From assembly GCA_031835245.1 (NCBI GenBank), contig JAVKOQ010000115.1, positions 62,001 to 126,000 on the forward strand: DNA of 64,000 nt. Direction: 5' to 3'. The position numbers and the translations under genes are program-made. The stretch comes from Balamuthia mandrillaris (lineage: Eukaryota > Discosea > Longamoebia > Balamuthiidae). Positions 1 to 10,179 of the stretch are shown here, piece after piece (the stretch's first letter is position 1; the number at the start of each line of letters is the position of its first letter). Under the pieces are notes generated by a model. That model was not told where the DNA came from. It saw nothing but the letters and a program-made list of their open reading frames with translations, and searched no databases.

Positions 1-562
1 CTTTCCGCTTATGGCACCACTGCAACAGATTTGCTTTCGGTGCTTTGGGAAGAAAAGTAGAGGAGGCTGAGGCAAGAGAGGGAGTGGAGGCTGACGACGT
101 AGCAGAAGCGGCACCCAGGAGAGAGGCTGTCGGTTGTTCTCCCTGCATTGCGTTCGGTGTGGTTGACTGGGTGGAAGAGGAAGACGGTGACAGCTCTTGA
201 GGCAGAGAGGGGGAAGTAGCGTCGCACGGCCGCCGATCCGTTTCCATTATTACTGTTGCTGCCAAAACGAAAATTCAAGTAAAAGCGGGTCTGATGTCCC
301 AGCCAGTGGCACGAAAACCGAGGCAAATGTCTGTATGCAAGCTTCACAACGAGCGGGCACGCCTTCGTGTGGTTTCCTCTCTGAAGTGGTATACACTACG
401 CTCCAAAGTGATGGAAGAGATTTTGGTCTTGGTGTGTTTTCCTTTGCTTGGGTGGGTTTGTGTGCGCGCGTTGCTGCACATGCATACAGACGCACCACCA
501 GATTAACCAACCAAATGAGGTGGTGAAAAGGCTCGCCCACCCACCCCTTCCACAATACAAGC

Positions 563-597
<35 letters not shown>

Positions 598-1021
598 ATC
601 GGTTCCTCCTTGCCGCACTGAGATCCGCCTCACACAAACAACAACACAAATAACTGTCGACAATAGAGGTGACATGTGTAATTGATCGTGTCGTCATGAA
701 ATACGCGTATTAAAAAAATACTGTAGGGAAAGCAAAAAATAAGAGAAGTTGGAAAAAAAAAAGTGTAGTGGTGGTGGGGGTGCTGCAGCAGAAAAGTTGG
801 GCCGACTTCCCTTTTTTTCCCTTTTGATTGTTGCCCTGCCCCCTCTTTCTCTCTGTCTGTCTTTCTTGTAGTAATTTTTGTGTGCAACAACAAGCTCCAG
901 TCACTACACTAAGTATTGACCTTGGTGGTTCACACCTGCACACTCCCCAAAAAACCCTCCACCAGGAGAAATTATTCGACAGAAGCATTCCACAAACTCC
1001 AAAAAAAAAAACAAAAGAAAT
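1..1021. other. Gene-less stretch upstream of dynamin
   Basis: I see no convincing coding region here. The open frames on both strands are short, of low complexity and match no family I recognise. A perfect (CAA)n microsatellite lies at about 562-597. The last 300 bases before the dynamin start are A/T and pyrimidine rich and probably hold its promoter and 5' UTR. A 5'-UTR intron is possible (a pyrimidine-rich tract ends in TTGTAG near 870) but not shown. Confidence 0.5.
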
Positions 1022-3748
1022 ATGGAACAACTCATCCCAATCATCAACAAGCTTCAAGATGTCTTCAACGCCATTGGCATGGAGTCTTTTGATCTCCCTC
1101 AAATCGTGGTGGTTGGCAGTCAATCCAGCGGCAAAAGCTCCGTCTTGGAAAATGTGGTGGGCAGGGACTTTTTGCCGCGAGGCATGGGCATCGTGACTCG
1201 GCGTCCCTTGGTCCTCCAACTCATCAATCTTCCCTCCAACTCGAGCGCTGGCAGCAGCAACGGCAAAGAAGGCGATGACGAAGGTACAGCACTTTTTTCC
1301 CCCTTTCTATGCTGCACTGCAAGAAGAAAGCAAACAGCTTGCTGATGGTTAAATCAACACAACCAAAGATCGTTTCAAAGAGTGGGGAGAGTTCTTGCAC
1401 AAACCAAACGAGCTCTTTTATGACTTTGATGCCATAAGGGAGGAGATTCAGAAAGAAACGGACCGTCTTTCCGGCAAAAACAAGGGCATATCGCATAACC
1501 CAATCAACCTCAAGATCTACTCGCCACATGTCTTGAATCTTACTCTTGTCGACTTGCCGGGTATCACAAGGGTTTGTACTTTTTGTTAAAAAATGTTTTT
1601 AACTTGCTTGAGTGACATTATTTACACCCGTTCCCAACCAGGTCCCTGTAGGAGATCAACCAACCGACATTGAAGCACAGATTAGGGAAATGGTGTTGAA
1701 ATATATTACCAAGCCGAACGCTATCATTTTGGCTGTTACGGCTGCCAATACTGATCTTTCGAATTCCGATGCCTTGAAGCTTGCTCGGGATGTTGACCCT
1801 GAGGGTGAGTTCTACCAATTCATTTCTTGAAGTTGGCCAACTTTTGTGACACCTTCTCTCTCTCTCTCTCTCTCTTTCACCAACAGGCAACCGCACAATC
1901 GGAGTCATCACAAAGATTGATTTGATGGACAAGGGAACTGATGCTGCGGACGTGCTGCAAGGCCAAGTCATTCCATTGCGTTTGGGCTACATCGGAGTGA
2001 TAAACCGTAGCCAACAGGATATTATCAAGAAAAAGAGCATCCGTCAGGCCTTGAAAGCAGAGGCGGACTTCTTCGCCACCCATCCCAAATACAGAAACCT
2101 GGCTGCTCGATGTGGTACCCCCTACTTGGCCAAAACTCTAAACAAGATCCTTATGAACCATATCAAGGACTGTCTACCGGAGCTCAAAGCCAAGATCAAC
2201 AAAATGGCTGCTGAGACTCAGGCGGAACTGCTCACCTATGGTGATCCCATTTACGATGGCAAGAATAGCCAAGGCGCCCTTCTTCTTCAAGTCATCACCA
2301 AGTTCAGCACTGACTTTAGGAACGCCATTGAGGGTAAGTCCGAAGAGCTGGCCCTCCAGGAACTCTACGGTGGTGCCAGAATCAACTATATTTTCAACGA
2401 TGTCTTTGGTCGCTGCCTTTTGCACATAAATCCTATTGATGGCATGACCATGAATGACATTCGCACAGCCATCCGCAATGCGACGGTGTGTGGTTGCTCT
2501 CCTCTTTCTTTCTTTTTTGGTTTTTGGCTGACACGAATGGCCTCACTTTTGTGCTCCAAAGGGTCCTCGAGCTGCCCTGTTTGTGCCCGAAGCTTCCTTT
2601 GAGTTGCTGGTCAAAAGGCAAATCCAGAGATTGGAAGAGCCAAGCCTTCAGTGCGTAGAGCTGGTGTATGATGAACTGCAACGCATCATTTCACAACTTG
2701 AATCAAAAGAGCTCCTCCGCTTCAATAGCTTGCGGAAAGAGGTGGTTGAGGTAGTCAACAACCTTCTTCATAAGTGCCGCCAACCCACCAAGCGAATGAT
2801 CTCCAACCTGATTTCTCTGGAGATGGCCTACATCAACACCAACCATCCGGACTTTGTGGGCGGGGGAGGCGCTATTTCTGCTGTATTTGAGCGCATGGCC
2901 CAAACTCATGCCCAAGAACAGATGCAGCTACAGCAAATGCAAATGCAACAAATGCAAGCTCAGCAACAAGGTGGCGCACCTTCTCAACAATGGGTAAGGA
3001 TACGAAGCGTTCCTGTCTTTCTTTGCGTACGCAATACTAACTGTTTCTCTTACTCGCTTAAAAGGCTGACGACAAAAAGAAAAAGAAGAAAACCCCAAAG
3101 AGCCTTCCCCCTCCTCCAGGCGAGATGGACGGAGCCTCTCCCCAAGGTTCCAACAGTTTCTTCCAGACATGGTTTGGCGGTCAGCGTGGACCTCAACCTC
3201 AATCACCCCATCCTCAGCAACAATCTCTGCAGTTGCAGGGCCAACCATCAAGTAGCTACTCGTCCGCTGGACGCGAACCGACTTCGGGCTCCAGACCCAA
3301 AACCACCCTTAAGAAGGAGAAGCTGTCACAAGTGCCCTCCACTATCAAAGCCGTCACCTCTCCCACCGACAAAGAAAAATTCGAAACGGAACTTATACGT
3401 ATGTTTCCCTCTCCTTTGCATTTCATTTTTATGTTTGTAGAGTGAAAGAAAACTAACGGCGATATCCATACAACAACAGAGTCATTGTTGATATCATACT
3501 TTAACATTGTGCGCAAGAACATTCAGGACATGGTGCCCAAGTCCATCATGCATTTTCTGGTGAACCAAGCCAAGGACACCATTCAGAACGAACTGGTGGC
3601 CAACCTCTACAAAGAGGAGCTATTTGAGGAGCTTCTGCAAGAGTCCTCCGCGGTGGCCTCTCGAAGGAAGCAGTGCTCTGCCATGCTGGAGGTTCTAAGG
3701 AGAGCCCAAGACATCCTCAACGAGGTCCGAGAGTCCGCCATCAAATAA
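1022..3748 (+). CDS. Dynamin-related GTPase (Vps1/Drp1-like)
   Basis: Large membrane-remodelling GTPase that self-assembles into collars for vesicle scission or organelle division. Seven exons (1022-1283, 1369-1571, 1642-1804, 1887-2485, 2562-2993, 3065-3398, 3480-3748) join in phase to 753 residues. The order is N-terminal GTPase domain with P-loop GSQSSGKSS (residues 32-40), the switch motif DLPG and the base-recognition motif TKID, then the middle/stalk region, then a low-complexity Gln/Met-Pro insert (exons 5-6), then a C-terminal GED (last exon). There is no PH domain and no classical proline-rich tail, which points to the Vps1/DRP1 branch rather than endocytic dynamin. Intron 3 carries a CT microsatellite in its polypyrimidine tract. 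The stop codon overlaps an AATAAA signal. The family call is secure; the organelle served cannot be told from sequence. Confidence 0.95.
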
Positions 3749-3749
3749 A
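3744..3749 (+). terminator. AATAAA overlapping the dynamin stop codon
   Basis: The hexamer is formed by the last Lys codon, the TAA stop and the next base, so the predicted 3' UTR would be very short. The same arrangement is seen at three other genes in this window. Confidence 0.4.
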
Positions 3750-3959
3750 AAAAAAAACGAAACGAAACGAAACGAGAACCTGTAGTTAGAGAGAGCAGCT
3801 GGGAAGATGGATTGTTGGTGGTGAAACATGTCTTTTTTTTTTCTTTATACTTTTTATCTCTTCAGTTGTCTCAAAACAATAGTTAGTGGTTGATACATAC
3901 ATATCTTTTTCCCCCCTCCCTTCTCCCAACCAGAAGCATGAGGAGAGAGAGAGTTGCAT

Positions 3960-5390
3960 TTAGTGGAAGAGGGTGTGGGCGAGCGAGGGACCATGCTCGT
4001 CGTAGCTCTGCCTGAACATCCAATTACTCTGAAAGGTGGAGAGGGAGGAGAGGATAGAGCCACCGATCCATGTCGCGTACTTCCTTTCTGGCGGGGCAAT
4101 GACCTTCACTTTCATGGTGGCTGGTGCCAATGCGGTCACCTCTCGCTGGAGGCGGTCCGCGAGGCCAGGGAACATGGAGGAGCCACCCGTTATCACAATG
4201 TTGCCATAAAAGTCCTTTCTGCAGTCGATGGGGCAGTTGGTGATGGCATTGTAGAGCAACTCGTGAATGCCAGGTATCTCCGAGCCAACAAGGTCGGGTT
4301 GGAAGAGCACCTCTTCGGTACAGCGAAAGAGCTCGCTGCCCAGGCGAATGACCTGCCCATCGGGCAGCTCGTAGTTCTTGGTCCTATCGCTCTCGTTGTA
4401 CAGTCGCTGCTCCGTCTCGTAGTCCTCCGCAACATAGCAGAGCTTCTCCTTGATGTCGCGGACGGTCTCATGCTCGGCGGAGCTGCTGGTCAGGTCGTAG
4501 CCGCTCCCCATGAGGAGGGTCTTTAGGCGGTCGGTGATGTCCCTGCCGCCAAAGTTGTGGCGAAAGGCTCCGCGAGGAGGAGAGTAGCCGTTGATGATGG
4601 GCAAGGCCTGCGCCACCCCCTCTCCTAGGCACATTGTGATGGCGGTGTTGCGGCCTGTCGAGTAGAAGGCCAGCAAGGGCCTTCTGGCTATGTAAAGGGC
4701 CGGCACGTTGAACTGCTCCATCATGATCTGCGTCATCATCTCTCGGTTCGCCCTCGGGTTGAGGATGGCCTCGCTCAGCAGGACCGGGTGCTCCTCAGGG
4801 TCCACCCTGATCTCGTTGAAGAAGGTGTGATGCCAGATCTTCTCCATTCCCTCCCAGTCCCTCACAATGCCATGCTGCATGGGAGAGGACAGGTTCAAAT
4901 AGCCTCTGTTGCAATGGGCCTCGTCCCCTACGTATGTGTCCTTCACGCTCCAACTGTAGTGGATACCGTTGGCGGCAAATGCCTTGTTGCTCCTTCCTAT
5001 GAGAGAAGGAAAAACACTGCGAGGGGCGTCGTCCCCTGCGAACCCCGCGCAAGTCATGTGGCTGCCGTTCGTTATGACGAGAGGGGTTACCTCCCCACGA
5101 CCCAGCAGAATGCGAAAGGGGGTTTGGCAGCCACGCGAGATTGTCCAGTCGGAGAGCTCCCTGAAGCCTTCTTCTTTGAGAAGCAGGGAGGCCACTTGCA
5201 TGACGGCGGGGGCGGGCTTGGGCAGGGTCGTCCTCCACTCCCGGCAGACGCCGCGGGCAATGCCCCGCATTACCGGCGAGAGAAAGGAGAGGACGTGGCC
5301 CCATATCTCCCAGGGCAAATTGGGTGTCGTGTTCACGTCTCCCTGCACGTGGCCTTCCTGGGTGGGCTTGTCTTGTTGCGACATGTCCAT
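3960..5390 (-). CDS. F-box/actin-related fusion protein, intronless
   Basis: A 476-residue single-exon gene. Residues about 25-53 fit the F-box consensus (LPWEIW, LSFL, VCREWR), the module that binds Skp1 in SCF ubiquitin ligases. From about residue 100 to the end it is a full-length actin fold, including FAGDDAPR, NREMMTQIM (Gln137 of actin kept), WIGGSIL and a YDEHGP-type C-terminus. Key nucleotide-contact positions differ: actin Asp11 is Thr107, Lys18 is Cys114, Asp154 is Cys254 and His161 is Gln. It may therefore bind ATP poorly or not hydrolyse it. The lack of introns among intron-rich neighbours suggests a retroposed origin. It converges on dynamin. The idea that the actin fold recruits a substrate (an actin-binding protein or actin itself) to an SCF complex is inference. 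The second Met (residue 3) is an alternative start. Confidence 0.88.
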   Translation of the reverse strand: MDMSQQDKPTQEGHVQGDVNTTPNLPWEIWGHVLSFLSPVMRGIARGVCREWRTTLPKPAPAVMQVASLLLKEEGFRELSDWTISRGCQTPFRILLGRGEVTPLVITNGSHMTCAGFAGDDAPRSVFPSLIGRSNKAFAANGIHYSWSVKDTYVGDEAHCNRGYLNLSSPMQHGIVRDWEGMEKIWHHTFFNEIRVDPEEHPVLLSEAILNPRANREMMTQIMMEQFNVPALYIARRPLLAFYSTGRNTAITMCLGEGVAQALPIINGYSPPRGAFRHNFGGRDITDRLKTLLMGSGYDLTSSSAEHETVRDIKEKLCYVAEDYETEQRLYNESDRTKNYELPDGQVIRLGSELFRCTEEVLFQPDLVGSEIPGIHELLYNAITNCPIDCRKDFYGNIVITGGSSMFPGLADRLQREVTALAPATMKVKVIAPPERKYATWIGGSILSSLSTFQSNWMFRQSYDEHGPSLAHTLFH

Positions 5391-5577
5391 GCGGTCTTCC
5401 CTCTCCTTCTTCTCTTTCTTCTGGCCGCTTTCTTTCCACCGACAGGCACGGCAGAAGGTGGGTAACTCGGTAACCCCAAATCTACCTTTTTGTTTTGCCC
5501 TGATCAGATGTTACCCGTGTCGACACGATCAATCGACATTTTTTTTTGTAGTTTGTATCAGTGGAAGAGGGGTGACG

Positions 5578-8500
5578 ATGCAACACCGAGCAGCAGCAGA
5601 AGGTGGTAGCTCTTCCTCCTTCTCCTCCTCCCCCGTGGCTTCTGACAGCCAGCAGTGGTGGTGGCATGGCCTCGTGGAGGCATTTGGCCAGATAAGAGAG
5701 GAGATAACGGGCTCGGTGGTGTATGTGGATGGGCCTGCTGCTGAGATTTTGCGCTGGACCTTTGGTGGGCTGCACTTCTTCTTCGAGTATGGGGCCACAC
5801 TCATCCATTTGTTGCCTGAAGCTTCCCTTCAGGATGACCAGTCGCATGCAGGGTAAAAAAACCCTTTATTTTTTCAACACATACACACAAGAAGAAGCAC
5901 AGTTTCATGTATTCACCTCATCTTTCTGCATGTAGTGGCGAGGCCAACAGAGGGACCACCACTTCCACGCGTGTTCTCTTTTTCCTCAGTACGCATTTTA
6001 CCTTTTTGTTGAGAAGAGCCATGCTCATTCTCATATGCTAATACCATCTCTGTCTCTCTGTCTCTCTCTCAGCCAATTACTTGCCAGAGTGCAGAGAGCA
6101 AGTGAAACGAGTGTTGCAAGGCCAACCCTTTTCAGAGTGCATCGTTTACACTGCGCTTGCTGAGCAGGACCATTCCCATTACCCAGAGCTTGGTGGTGGT
6201 CTTTTCAAGTATGTTACAGTGTTATATTATAATTCTTCTGCTTGTTCTTCTGCTTCTGCTTCTTCTTTTCTTGTATCTCACGTTTTTAAAATTTACAGTT
6301 CTTATAAGGCCATGATGAAAGACTGGATGCGACAACATCAACAAGCCTCCCTCTCCCCGTAAGTTCCTTTTGTTCCTCTCTTTTTAAATGGCTGTAATGG
6401 TCTATAGCATACCCACCAACAAACAACAGAGTTGTGGCCATTGTACCGTTTCCACTCTATGTCAGCCCGTTCTTCAACAACTGCTTTTTCTTGCCTGCTT
6501 GTCATGATGCTTTTCCTCTTTTACCTAAACTGGCAGCTTGTGCAGATCCTTCTTTGCAACAGTTTGGATTCTCTCTCTCTCGCGCGCTCTCTTCCCTTCT
6601 CACATATGTGTTTTGATGTTCGAATGAAGTAAATCTACAGCAAACCTGGATACTGCACTGCGGAGATTATCACAAACATTAACCAAAACACTAGAAACTT
6701 GGGTTGTGGAAGAAGAAATTTATGCTTTGGGTGCTACTTCCACGATACTGGCCAAACACATGCAACAACACAAGACTCAATCCTCATATGGAGGAACTAG
6801 GCCAAAAGTAGCTTTGCTTCTTGTAGATAGGGTAGGCTGGAGCGTTATTGTTACTTTGAAAGCTGACTTGTTGTCTAACCTCTCATCTGACTCGTGTTGC
6901 GTGCAAGACATTAGATTTTGTTTCTCCCTTACTGCACTCGAGCAACATCATGGACCTAATGCAACATTATTTGCCCAAGTCTGGTGATTATTCGAGCGAT
7001 GTTCTCTTCGATATGGTCTCCTTTTTGTCTCCAGCTCCTCCAAAGAGACAAACCTATCCAAAAGGTACCCTTCCATCAACAGTGAAGAAGTTTTTTAAAT
7101 ATTAAACCTAAAGTTATCATTGAAGATTATTCTTTGGAGGCAGGAATAGCCATGGGCAGCCTAGCACAGGGCAAACCAAACAGTCCTGAACGCTCGGTGC
7201 TGGAAACATTGGCTACCAAACCAGTCAAAGAAAGTTTGAACGCTTTAAGACAGCAGCTCATCGATGGTGGGCTTCAAGAAGGCTTGCCCATTAATATCAG
7301 TAAAGTTTCGGTATGTGTGTCGGTCTCAGTTGCACCTTATATTTTGTTGGCTTACTTCTTTGCATTAGCTAGGGAGTATGAATGCATCGCGGTTGCAAAC
7401 CCTGTTGAAAACATATCAAGATTCTCCGGTTGCATACTTCCGGCATAGTGCTTTGATGCAGTATTCAGTCGCTGTTTTACAAACTTTAAAACGTCCACCC
7501 GATAACTGGGAAGAGTTGGTTGGTTTGGAGAAAGTCCTGGTGCATACCTCTTGCGATCTTCAACAAAAAAGTCTATTAAACCAACTCGCGGAATTTGCAA
7601 ACAAACGTAGCAACCCTATCTACTTCCTCATCATCCAGATAAGTTAAAAATGCCAATGGCTGAACTCTCTCTCTCTCTCTCTCTCATCCAGGACGATATT
7701 CGGCTAGTACACTTCTACGACTTTGTCTCATGTCTTACTCACTAGTAGGGGCACGGGGCTTCAGTGAAGAGGATGAAAGAGCATTCGAGGACGCTCTTAT
7801 GGACCTTCTTTTGGACACTCCTTTGCAACAGGTCTGTTGTTGCTCTAGTTATTAATTCTCTTCCATCAGCTTATCTGGCTCCCTCATTTTTTTTAAAAAA
7901 AAAAGCAAAACGAAGAAGAATGGTTCTGGTTGATGCTGGGCGAGGCTGGCCAGATGCTACAACAACACTATGAGCAGCAACATAGAGCACAGATACGAGA
8001 GGAAGGCGACGTCGCTGACACGGAGGAAGATGCAAAGTATTTTCGCATGCAGCTCAAATTCCAGTTGAATGACACCATTGCCAATCTTCTCCATTTTTTC
8101 CGATATATCTCACGACTGCGAGCCAATTTTAAGGACTATGGGTGGGTTCTCTCTCTTTCTAGTATCTTTCCCTCTGTCATCTAACGATACCGTTACAGGT
8201 CGTTGGTGGAAGGCACAAGCGCGTGCATCTACAAGTCGCTGCTTGGTCAAGTGTTGGAGGATGCCCTCTCTCCTACTAAAACGCTCACCGATCTTGACAA
8301 GCAAAATGCTTCCTCCATGGAGTTCTTTTCGGGAGCAGCCTTAAGGTTCCCCCTTCTCCCTCACTCACTCCCTCTCTCTCTTTCTCTTTCTCTTTCTCTT
8401 TCTCTTTCTCTTTCTCTTTCTCTTTCTCTTTCTCTTTCTCTTTCTCTTTCTCTTTCTCTTTCTCTTTCTCTCATTCTCTCTCTCTCTCTCTCTCTCGCGC

Positions 8501-8891
8501 TGTCTCTGTCTCTGTGTCTCTCTCGCTGTCTCTGTCTCTGTTTCTCTCTGTCTCTCTATCATCCTTTGTGGTGTTGTGCTAATGAAAACAAAAAAGGGGA
8601 TTGGGAAGGCTAGGAGGATTGATGGGATCCTCCAAAGGAAAGACGGGAGGTAGGCGGCCGAGCGACGCACCTATCATTTTGTTGTTTGTGGTGGGTGGCA
8701 TCACATGCAGCGAGCTGGAAGTGCTGAGCCGAGTGGCTGCCTCCTCCCCTTCTCACCAGGTACTCTCTCCTTCTTCTTGTTTTTGTAAAAAAAGAAGTTA
8801 ACTGGGACCTCTGTAGGTACTAGTAGGCAGCACCGCTATGTGGCATCCTTCGGACAGTAGCATGCACCGCTCTATTGCGGAACGCTGTTAA
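5578..8891 (+). CDS. SCFD2: Sec1/Munc18-family protein, SCFD2-like
   Basis: Fourteen short exons (5578-5852, 5936-5988, 6073-6208, 6299-6358, 6430-6539, 6641-6831, 6908-7064, 7126-7310, 7369-7606, 7692-7831, 7906-8141, 8199-8345, 8609-8759, 8817-8891) give 717 residues in consistent phase. Sec1-family signatures are present: LLLVDRTLDFVSPLLHSS in exons 6-7 and IILLFVVGGITCSEL near the C-terminus. The spacing and the long central region resemble Sec1 family domain-containing protein 2 more than the classic Sec1, Sly1, Vps33 or Vps45 clades. SM proteins clasp SNARE bundles to promote fusion; SCFD2 itself is poorly characterised. The exon 5/6 junction is the least certain, and the intron before exon 13 is bloated by a (TTTCTC)n array. 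Confidence 0.82.
8380..8472. repeat. (TTTCTC)n microsatellite in an SCFD2-like intron
   Basis: A near-perfect pyrimidine array of TTTCTC units followed by impure CT sequence fills intron 12. It lies on the acceptor side and so enlarges the polypyrimidine tract. Long open frames through it on both strands are artefacts of the repeat. Confidence 0.9.
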
Positions 8892-9012
8892 CAGGCCTCT
8901 AGCAACGTGTTGGAAGTGTAAAAAAAAAATGAGGGGAGGAGTATATGTTTTGTTGTTTTTTCAGCCACTCTGGAGAAGAATATGTTTTACACGAGGGAGT
9001 GGTTTGGGGTGA

Positions 9013-9053
9013 GAGAGAGAGAGCGAGAGAGCGAGAGAGCGAGAGAGCGAGAA
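9013..9053. repeat. GAGAGAGC-type microsatellite
   Basis: A short purine-rich repeat just downstream of the NDUFS7 stop codon, on the strand opposite to the gene. It probably lies in the 3' UTR. Confidence 0.7.
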
Positions 9054-9057
9054 GCTT

Positions 9058-9719
9058 CTACTTTCTCCACCAGTTGAGAAGAGTCCTTTCTCTGCTGATC
9101 TTCTTTTGAAGCTGAATGATGCCGTAGAGGAGGGCTTCGGCGGTGGGCGGGCAACCAGGCACATAGATGTCAACCGGGACGATGCGGTCGCAGCCACGGA
9201 CCACCGAGTAGGAGTAGTGGTAGTAGCCGCCGCCGTTGGCGCAGCTGCCCATGCTGATCACGTACCTGGGCTCGGGCATCTGGTCGTAGACTTTTCGCAG
9301 GGCGGGAGCCATTTTGTTTGTGAGGGTGCCGGCCACGATCATGCAGTCGGCTTGTCGAGGAGAAGCACGAAAGACCACACCCAATCGATCCATGTCGTAG
9401 CGAGAGGCGGCTGTGTGCATCATCTTAAATAAAAAAAAAAGGGCAAAACAGAAGCGGAGTGAGATTCAAGCATAGACGCAAAGGGTACCATCAAGAATCA
9501 AAACAAAAGGCATAGAATCAAAAGGAGAGATTTTGTTTTCAAAAAAAAAAAAGTGCACTGTACCTCTACAGCGCAGCAAGCCAAGCCAAAGGTCATCGGC
9601 CAGAGGGATCCCGTTCGTGCCCAATTGATCAGCTGATCTACCTTTGAAATCACGTACTCCGTCTTGGTGAGGCCCGTCATGTTGGGCCTGGCCATTTGTG
9701 CGAGCTTGTTCATTGCCAT
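9058..9719 (-). CDS. NDUFS7: NADH:ubiquinone oxidoreductase 20 kDa subunit (NDUFS7/PSST/NuoB)
   Basis: Core subunit of mitochondrial complex I that ligates iron-sulfur cluster N2 next to the quinone site. Two exons (9564-9719 and 9058-9423, minus strand) join at [11 protein letters not shown] to give 173 residues. All four N2 ligands are visible: the tandem Cys48-Cys49, Cys113 in MGSCANGG, and Cys143 in PGCPP. The core is extremely well conserved, including [24 protein letters not shown] and [14 protein letters not shown]. Only about 20 residues precede the conserved domain, so the expected presequence is very short, or an upstream targeting exon was missed, or targeting is internal. It is divergent from the TM9SF gene. 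Confidence 0.95.
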
Positions 9720-10179
9720 CTTCCTTCCTGTGGTGGTTTGCTTCCTCTTCTCTTCCCTTGTTCTTATTCCTGCTGCCTCTTTTCCGCGTTCTATTTTTCT
9801 TTTGTATTTTTATTTGTAGATCGCATCATGTCGACGCTGGAGCTGAGCATAATACTACTTTGCCAGAGGAGTCTTTGCCTGAGGTGGCAACCGTTGCACG
9901 GAAAAGTTGTCTAACCTTCTGCTGACTCAGCAGGCATGCAGGGGCGTAGGCGGGGCGCCTCTCCTGTCGCCCTAGGGGCAGCCAGAAAAACCTGCCAAAA
10001 AAAGAAGACAGGAAAGAAAAAGAAAGAAAGAACGGGGGGAAAAGGAAAGGCCGGAGAGAGAGAGAGAGGGGCACGAAGAACGAAGAAGACTCTGCGCCCT
10101 CATATTATTTAAAACTTTAAATTGAAGAGCCTGCTCTCCACAAAAACAAAAAAAACAAACAACACACACACACACAAAA
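9720..10179. promoter_or_regulatory. Shared upstream region of NDUFS7 and TM9SF
   Basis: About 460 bp between the divergent starts of NDUFS7 (minus) and the TM9SF gene (plus), so a bidirectional promoter region is expected. No gene is seen. It holds pyrimidine-rich sequence next to NDUFS7 and an A-rich leader with a short ACACAC run next to TM9SF. I recognise no specific factor site. Confidence 0.4.

Noticed and set aside
562-597. CRISPR-like array
   Set aside because: It is a simple (CAA)n microsatellite; there are no repeats separated by unique spacers anywhere in the window.
4795-5439. Long open frames overlapping the F-box-actin gene on the same and opposite strands
   Set aside because: They are shadows of a GC-rich coding region; none has a recognisable domain, while the actin frame is strongly conserved.
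8365-8670. Arg/Lys/Glu-rich open frame over the (TTTCTC)n array
   Set aside because: Pure translation of a microsatellite inside an intron.
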